From NCBI RefSeq assembly GCF_946481715.1, contig NZ_CAMLOV010000103.1:1-19768 (forward strand): a stretch of DNA of 19,768 bases. Reading direction: 5' to 3'. How positions within the stretch are numbered: position 1 is the stretch's first letter; each line of letters opens with the position of its first letter. Below the pieces are notes generated by a model. The model was not told where the DNA came from and made no database searches. It saw only the letters and a list, made by a program, of their open reading frames with translations. A program made the translations under genes and the position numbers. Of this stretch, positions 15,531-19,768 are shown piece after piece. The stretch comes from an uncultured Mucilaginibacter sp. Its GTDB lineage: Bacteria > Bacteroidota > Bacteroidia > Sphingobacteriales > Sphingobacteriaceae.

Positions 15531-16373
15531 CTAAATAGTTACTACCGGCTTTATAAAAAACCGTTCCTCGTTGTGTAACTCTAAAACGCTCAGCTCATCG
15601 CCTACATTTAATACCCCTTCGCCATTATGCACCAAATTTTGCCCGAAATATATCTTGTTGTTTTTTAACCGGTATTTAGCAAGCGTTTTTAGCGGCTCTT
15701 TGCCCTTTTTTGCGCTTTGCTGGTCAACGGTGGTCATTACGCAACGGGCACAAAGTTTTACGCCGTACATATCAATGCCATTAATGGCAACGTGCTTCAT
15801 CAGGTCTTCGCTGTAAGCTTCGCCACCCGTGAACACTATATTGGGGCGGAAACGGTTCATAGGCAACGCTTCGGGCATGCGGTTGTTTAAGTCATCCAGC
15901 GAGGCTTGCCCGATGATAAGCATAGGGTAAGCATCCGAAAAGGAAGTAATGCTGCCTTCGTTGGTGTACTTCAAATCTGTTTGGCGGAGGCTGTTCTCAG
16001 GCATATAAACCAGGCGAGCCGGTATCCCTATTTTTTGGCTGAACCAGGCATCAATATCCGGGCTTACTAATTGCGCGATGCAAGTATCATCCCAAATGGT
16101 AACATCCAGCAATTCTTCGCTTTGCGGTAAAAAGGGAAGGGTGATTGAAGTACCGTCAGGCGTGTAAGTAACAAGAACCCCATCCTCGGATAAGGCTGTT
16201 TTTAACAATGCCATTTGACTGTTCTCCCGCTGTGACAGGAAACGGTTATTGGCATCTATCAGCATCCAACGGCGGTCGTGCTGTAGCCCGCGGTCGGTAA
16301 GTTGGGCATTAGTAAGCGAAATTCCGCCTAACGATTTTATGGGGTATATGTATAGCGCGCTCACCTGTAACAT
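15531..16373 (-). CDS. MOSC domain molybdenum-sulfurtransferase/mARC-like protein
   Basis: An N-terminal MOSC barrel (LYIYPIKSLGGISL, RGLQHDRRWMLID, FLSQRE) is followed by a MOSC domain with MNRFRPNIVFTGGEAYSEDL and VKLCARCVMTTVDQ. In mARC and YcbX proteins the last motif carries the cysteine that binds the molybdenum cofactor. The family reduces N-hydroxylated compounds or transfers sulfur to molybdenum cofactor; which applies here is open. The frame extends to an ATG at 16415, but the extra 14 residues (MAIVILLTKPYFCF) precede the usual beginning. I prefer the ATG at 16373 (280 residues, MLQVSALYIYPIKS). No ferredoxin domain, which some YcbX proteins carry at the C-terminus, is present. Convergent with the SRPBCC gene. 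Confidence 0.88.
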   Translation of the reverse strand: MLQVSALYIYPIKSLGGISLTNAQLTDRGLQHDRRWMLIDANNRFLSQRENSQMALLKTALSEDGVLVTYTPDGTSITLPFLPQSEELLDVTIWDDTCIAQLVSPDIDAWFSQKIGIPARLVYMPENSLRQTDLKYTNEGSITSFSDAYPMLIIGQASLDDLNNRMPEALPMNRFRPNIVFTGGEAYSEDLMKHVAINGIDMYGVKLCARCVMTTVDQQSAKKGKEPLKTLAKYRLKNNKIYFGQNLVHNGEGVLNVGDELSVLELHNEERFFIKPVVTI

Positions 16374-16456
16374 GAAACAAAAATAAGGCTTTGTTAAAAG
16401 GATTACGATTGCCATAAGGTAATTATTGTGTTAGTAGTGAATAGTGAAAACAATCC

Positions 16457-16559
16457 TGCGATAGGGATAGAAGCGAAAACCCCGCAATGAAGTGCTGCTT
16501 CTATCAGCAGCACGGAATGAGGAGTTGCAGCGCATAGCCCGGGCCGCAGGCATCGCCAT
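16457..16559 (-). repeat. 103-nt structured intergenic repeat, copy B
   Basis: Reverse-oriented partner of copy A. It has the same length without gaps and differs at 17 positions. On the minus strand its hairpin is perfect: GTGCTGCT, loop GATAGA, AGCAGCAC (plus coordinates 16492-16513). The closing stem has A-T where copy A has T-A. No transposase, target duplication or coding frame is attached. Confidence 0.7.
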
Positions 16560-16562
16560 AAT

Positions 16563-16612
16563 ATTGTCTGAACTCGAATGAACGGATTAAAAGAATTTTC
16601 AGGATTTTAAAA
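16563..16612. repeat. Probable degenerate intergenic repeat next to copy B
   Basis: The segment has the phrase TTGTCTGAACTCG followed by ACGGATTAAAAG and TTTTCAGGATTTT, with internally repeated GGATT-rich words. From memory, similar phrases with GATTxxxxGGATT words recur between genes in many Bacteroidota. Only one copy is present in this window, so the repeat status rests on recollection. It abuts the structured repeat with 3 bases between. Confidence 0.4.
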
Positions 16613-16656
16613 CAACGCCTCCCGATTTGTATTGCCCTTCCAACCTTAGGCAATCG

Positions 16657-16688
16657 TTTGCATATGCAATTATTATTCAATAAAATTG
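16657..16688 (+). promoter_or_regulatory. Bacteroidota-type promoter of the GMC oxidoreductase gene
   Basis: TTTG at 16657-16660 is followed after 20 bases by TAAAATTG at 16681-16688, one mismatch from TAnnTTTG. A perfect 12-base palindrome, TTGCATATGCAA (16658-16669), overlaps the -33 box and may be an operator. The leader to the ATG at 16735 would be about 40 bases and contains a short GC-rich dyad near 16703-16720. Confidence 0.6.
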
Positions 16689-16734
16689 TTTATCAATTAT
16701 AAAGCCGGCCAACCGCCGGGCAAAACCATAAACT

Positions 16735-18444
16735 ATGCTAATAACTGCGCCCAATATTAATGGAAAGGCTACGGCCAATAATACTTATGATGCTATTGTT
16801 GTAGGATCGGGCATCAGCGGCGGTTGGGCTGCCAAAGAACTTACCGAGCGGGGCTTAAAAACTATTATGCTGGAACGCGGGCCTAATTTTGAACACATAA
16901 AAGATTATAAAACAGCTAATAACAATCCATGGGATTTTGAGCACCGTGGCAACGTAACCCAGGCACAACGCAAGCATCGGCCGGTAATTTCGCGTAACTG
17001 GGGTGCGCAGGAGGCGGTGATGGATTATTGGGTAGATGAACAGGAAGCGCCTTTTACCGAGATAAAACCTTTTAACTGGTGGCGATCGTACCAGTTGGGC
17101 GGTCGCTCTATACTATGGGGCAGGCAGAGCTACCGCTGGAGTGATATCGACTTCGAGGCCAACGCCAAAGATGGCTGGGCTATCGACTGGCCCATCCGCT
17201 ATAAGGACCTTGCGCCCTGGTACACCCACGCAGAAAAATTTGCCGGCATCAGCGGTTCGATGGAGGGCCTGCCTCAGTTACCCGACGGCCATTTCCTGCC
17301 GCCGATGGATCTGAACTGGGTGGAACGCGATGTGGCGGCAAGCATCAAAAAGAATTTCGGCAGGGACATGATCATCGGCAGGGTAGCTAATTTAACTGCT
17401 GCAATACCGGGGCGTACAAAATGCCAGTTCCGCAACCGCTGCTGGGAGGGTTGCCCTTTCGGCGGGTACTTCAGCACGCAATCGTCTACCTTACCGGCCG
17501 CCTTGGCAACGGGTAAGTTAACCGTCCGCCCGCAATCTATTGTTACTAAAGTATTATACGACAAGGACACCAAACGCGCCACAGGCGTAGAGGTATTGGA
17601 TGCCGAAACCAACAAAACCTACGAGTTTTACGCCAAAGTGGTGTTTGTAAATGCCTCGGCCTTAAATAGCGCATGGGTATTGATGAATTCTGCAACCGAT
17701 ATTTGGCCTGACGGGCTGGGCAGCAGCAGCGGTGAACTGGGGCATAATATTATGGACCATCATTACAACCTTGGGGCAAGCGGCATTATGGAGGGCTACG
17801 AAGATAAATACTACTACGGCCGGCGGGCAAACGGTATTTATTTAGCCCGTTTTGCCAACCTGTTTGGCGATAAACGCGATTACCTGCGTGGTTTTGGCTA
17901 CCAAGGCGGTGCGAGCCGCCTGGGCTGGAGCCGCGAAATTGCCGAAATGAATATCGGCGCTAAATACAAAGAGGCCTTAACCGAGCCCGGGCAATGGCAA
18001 ATGGGGATTGGCGGCTTTGGCGAACTATTGCCTTACCACGGAAACAAGATTACGCTCGACAAGAATAAAAAAGACAAATGGGGGCTGCCTGTTTTGGCTA
18101 TGGATGCCGAAATAAAGGAGAACGAAAAGAAAATGCGTGTGGACATTGTGAAAGAGGCAAAAGCCATGCTGGAAATGGCGGGCGTAAAAAACATAGAAAC
18201 GCATGATAAAGGGCATAACGTTGGCGACGGCATCCACGAAATGGGCACCGCACGCATGGGCCACGACCCTAAAACATCGGTGCTAAACAAGCACAACCAG
18301 GTTTGGGATGCGCCGAATGTATTTGTTACCGATGGGGCTTGTATGGTATCCTCCGCCTGCCAAAACCCATCCTTAACCTATATGGCCTTAACTGCCCGTG
18401 CCGCAAATTTTGCTGCGGATGAATTGAAGAAGGGGAATATTTAG
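16735..18444 (+). CDS. GMC family FAD-dependent oxidoreductase
   Basis: The 569-residue protein has the FAD-binding motif VVGSGISGG (22-30), LGGRSILWGRQSYRW, a cysteine-rich stretch CQFRNRCWEGCPFGG, and the C-terminal signature HEMGTARMG to CQNPSLTYMALTARA. The catalytic pair is likely H501 and N544. These features place it with the bacterial gluconate-2-dehydrogenase / glycoside-3-dehydrogenase-like branch of the family, which oxidises sugar or polyol hydroxyl groups. No signal peptide is visible. The small subunit-3 partner and cytochrome that often sit beside such genes are not in the window, so the electron acceptor is unknown. It has its own promoter and is convergent with the TPR gene. 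The exact substrate cannot be told from sequence. Confidence 0.9.
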   Translation: MLITAPNINGKATANNTYDAIVVGSGISGGWAAKELTERGLKTIMLERGPNFEHIKDYKTANNNPWDFEHRGNVTQAQRKHRPVISRNWGAQEAVMDYWVDEQEAPFTEIKPFNWWRSYQLGGRSILWGRQSYRWSDIDFEANAKDGWAIDWPIRYKDLAPWYTHAEKFAGISGSMEGLPQLPDGHFLPPMDLNWVERDVAASIKKNFGRDMIIGRVANLTAAIPGRTKCQFRNRCWEGCPFGGYFSTQSSTLPAALATGKLTVRPQSIVTKVLYDKDTKRATGVEVLDAETNKTYEFYAKVVFVNASALNSAWVLMNSATDIWPDGLGSSSGELGHNIMDHHYNLGASGIMEGYEDKYYYGRRANGIYLARFANLFGDKRDYLRGFGYQGGASRLGWSREIAEMNIGAKYKEALTEPGQWQMGIGGFGELLPYHGNKITLDKNKKDKWGLPVLAMDAEIKENEKKMRVDIVKEAKAMLEMAGVKNIETHDKGHNVGDGIHEMGTARMGHDPKTSVLNKHNQVWDAPNVFVTDGACMVSSACQNPSLTYMALTARAANFAADELKKGNI

Positions 18445-18520
18445 GGTGAGTAGTTAGGTTGGGCAATCAACTGGGTGTTATCAGTGTAATCAGCCAATAA
18501 TTCGGTGTAATAAAAAATAA

Positions 18521-19768
18521 TTATTTACAATATAAAGCCAACTTTTCACCCGCATCTTTCGAGCCTAAGCTTATGGCCTTATTGATATCGGCGCAACCCG
18601 AAGTTTTTTCGCCACGTTGTGCTTTTATTATACCGCGGTTTAGGTAGGCTGCAGCATTTTTCGGGTCTATCAGTATTACCGTGTTAAGGTCGGCTAAAGC
18701 GGGTGCCCACTTTTTCAAATTCACATGGGCCGTTGCGCGTGCCAGTAGTATTTCGGCGCTTTTAGGTTCCAGTTTTAGGGCGGTTGCAAAATCCTTTTTC
18801 ATGGCAAGGGTATCGCCGGTAAAACTTTCGGCAACGGCGCGGCCGGTGTATGCTTTTACGTTATTTTGGTTGAGCAGTAATACGTTAATATAATCGTACA
18901 CGGCGCCCAAATATTCCTGTTTAATTAGCTTTAAGTCGGCGCGGGCCAGGTAGCCTTCATCATTGGTTTCGTTCAGCGCTATGCCCTTATTGATATCTGT
19001 TAAAGCATCATCGTACTTTTTTAGGGCTACTAAACTATTGCCACGGTTTATGAAGGCATCTGCTGAAGATGGCGCTAATTTTATTGCCGTGTTGTGATCT
19101 GCCATCGCACCGTCCATATCATTCAGTTTGCTTTTGGCAACACCGCGGTAGCTGTAAAAATTTACGTTTTTTGGGTTTACCGCAATGGCATCATCAAAGA
19201 GTTTTAATGCCTGCATATAACGGCCCGAAGCGATCAAAGCCTTACCGTAATCAATGTACAGGTCGTTGTTTTGCGGGGTTGATTCTATTGCCATTTTATA
19301 ATCAGCAAGGCTGCCTTCTACGTCGCCGCTTTTCATTTTAACCCTTGCACGGTGTAACAACGCATACGCGTTATGCGGATCGAGCAATAAAGACTTGCTG
19401 TAAAGCGCCAATGCTGCGGGGTAATCGTGTTGGGCGGCTTTGATATCGCCGCTGCCAACGTAAGCATAAGTAGCTTTTGGCTCTATTTTAATGGTCGTAG
19501 CGAAATCTGCAAGCGAGCCCACCGTATCGTTCATCTCAATCTTCGCCTTCGCCCGCGACATATACCCGTAAGCATTTTTGGGATTTATACTGATAGCGGT
19601 ATCCGCATCGGCAATTGCGGCAGCAAAATTTTTCATATTAACCTTTACATCCGCGCGGTTTTGGTAAGACTCGTCATATTTTGGGTTGAGGAGGATGGCT
19701 GCATTAAGGTCTTCAATAGCGCCGTCACGGTCGTTCATATTGTTTTTAGCGATGCCGAGTCCAAGGTA
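18521..19768 (-). CDS. TPR-repeat protein (5' partial at the window edge)
   Basis: The frame remains open to the right edge. The residues encoded by 19739-19768 (YLGLGIAKNN) continue a TPR helix without a break, so the ATG at 19738 is internal and the true start lies outside. Inside the window there are about eleven 34-residue TPR units with the typical pattern (AYxxRAxxKxxxxDxxGAxxDxxxAIxLxPKN). The end, GCADINKAISLGSKDAGEKLALYCK, is the C-terminal cap often seen in Bacteroidota TPR proteins. The repeats form a protein-binding solenoid. Signal peptide and partner domains cannot be seen. Convergent with the GMC gene; between the stops I see only an AT-rich palindrome. Confidence 0.9.
   Translation of the reverse strand, partial: YLGLGIAKNNMNDRDGAIEDLNAAILLNPKYDESYQNRADVKVNMKNFAAAIADADTAISINPKNAYGYMSRAKAKIEMNDTVGSLADFATTIKIEPKATYAYVGSGDIKAAQHDYPAALALYSKSLLLDPHNAYALLHRARVKMKSGDVEGSLADYKMAIESTPQNNDLYIDYGKALIASGRYMQALKLFDDAIAVNPKNVNFYSYRGVAKSKLNDMDGAMADHNTAIKLAPSSADAFINRGNSLVALKKYDDALTDINKGIALNETNDEGYLARADLKLIKQEYLGAVYDYINVLLLNQNNVKAYTGRAVAESFTGDTLAMKKDFATALKLEPKSAEILLARATAHVNLKKWAPALADLNTVILIDPKNAAAYLNRGIIKAQRGEKTSGCADINKAISLGSKDAGEKLALYCK

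Larger units (their letters stand above)
16416..16734. other. Gene-free region with stacked repeats and the GMC promoter
   Basis: No coding sequence is supported. From left to right the region holds the upstream sequence of the MOSC gene, structured repeat copy B (16457-16559), a second repeat-like segment (16563-16612), the word CCTTCCAACCTT (16636-16647) that also occurs inverted near 2352, and a promoter for the GMC oxidoreductase (16657-16688). Confidence 0.7.

Noticed and set aside
16378..16385. CAAAAATA as a perfect -7 box (TATTTTTG on the minus strand) for the MOSC gene
   Set aside because: It lies 5 bases from the chosen ATG, giving almost no leader, and no TTTG box is at the right distance.
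13043..16559. The inverted 103-nt copies as ends of a transposon carrying the DCC operon and MOSC gene
   Set aside because: No transposase or target duplication is seen, the copies are internal to intergenic regions and already 17% diverged, and the pattern of change fits a folded repeat better.
18509..18522. AT-rich palindrome AAATAATTATTT between the convergent GMC and TPR genes as a terminator
   Set aside because: There is no GC-containing stem, and AT-only palindromes are expected by chance in such sequence.

Overview
The window looks like a chromosomal segment of a Bacteroidota bacterium, most likely family Sphingobacteriaceae (Mucilaginibacter/Pedobacter-like; the genus is a guess). 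Three things point there. Candidate promoters fit the Bacteroidota TTTG / TAnnTTTG pattern rather than -35/-10. Starts have A/T-rich leaders without Shine-Dalgarno sequences. The protein set (Omp85-type barrels fused to propellers, Bacteroidota-type TPR proteins, GMC oxidoreductase, DCC-domain membrane protein) is typical of the phylum. I see no rRNA, tRNA, CRISPR array, transposase or integrase.

Layout from left to right. 1-1.83 kb: bioF and bioD, minus strand, overlapping (biotin synthesis). 1.84-2.25 kb: a small Spy/CpxP-like periplasmic protein with a strong terminator. 2.47-3.69 kb: a divergent pair made of an XRE-S24 (cI/LexA-like) repressor and a degenerate GIY-YIG protein, sharing an operator-like intergenic region. 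3.68-4.16 kb: a lipoprotein MsrB, convergent with and overlapping the GIY-YIG gene. 4.34-7.09 kb: a large SF2 helicase with hydrophobic segments near its C-terminal part, beginning at a non-ATG codon right at the terminator of the gene upstream. 7.17-10.34 kb: a 1055-residue fusion of signal peptide, HExxH metallopeptidase-like domain, TolB-like propeller and Omp85-type barrel. 10.41-12.74 kb: class A penicillin-binding protein. 12.74-13.27 kb: a gene-free stretch with a structured repeat and a good promoter plus palindrome. 13.27-15.51 kb: a tight plus-strand operon encoding a DCC thiol-oxidoreductase membrane protein, a TIGR01777 epimerase-like protein and an SRPBCC protein. 15.53-16.4 kb: MOSC protein, minus strand. 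16.42-16.73 kb: gene-free, with a second inverted copy of the structured repeat, another repeat and a promoter. 16.74-18.44 kb: GMC oxidoreductase. 18.52 kb to the right edge: a TPR protein whose 5' end lies outside the window.

Most of the window is housekeeping and envelope biology. The parts most worth a second look are these. (i) A 103-nt intergenic element occurs twice in inverted orientation; seven of the 17 differences between the copies fall in proposed stems, and all seven keep base pairing, which suggests a conserved structured RNA or REP-like family. (ii) The orphan SF2 helicase with membrane segments is a candidate defence or nucleic-acid surveillance protein. (iii) The peptidase-propeller-Omp85 fusion is an unusual outer-membrane architecture. 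(iv) The repressor/GIY-YIG pair may be a small damage-responsive module. (v) The DCC/TIGR01777/SRPBCC operon has no known function. None of these can be called a proven new system from sequence alone.
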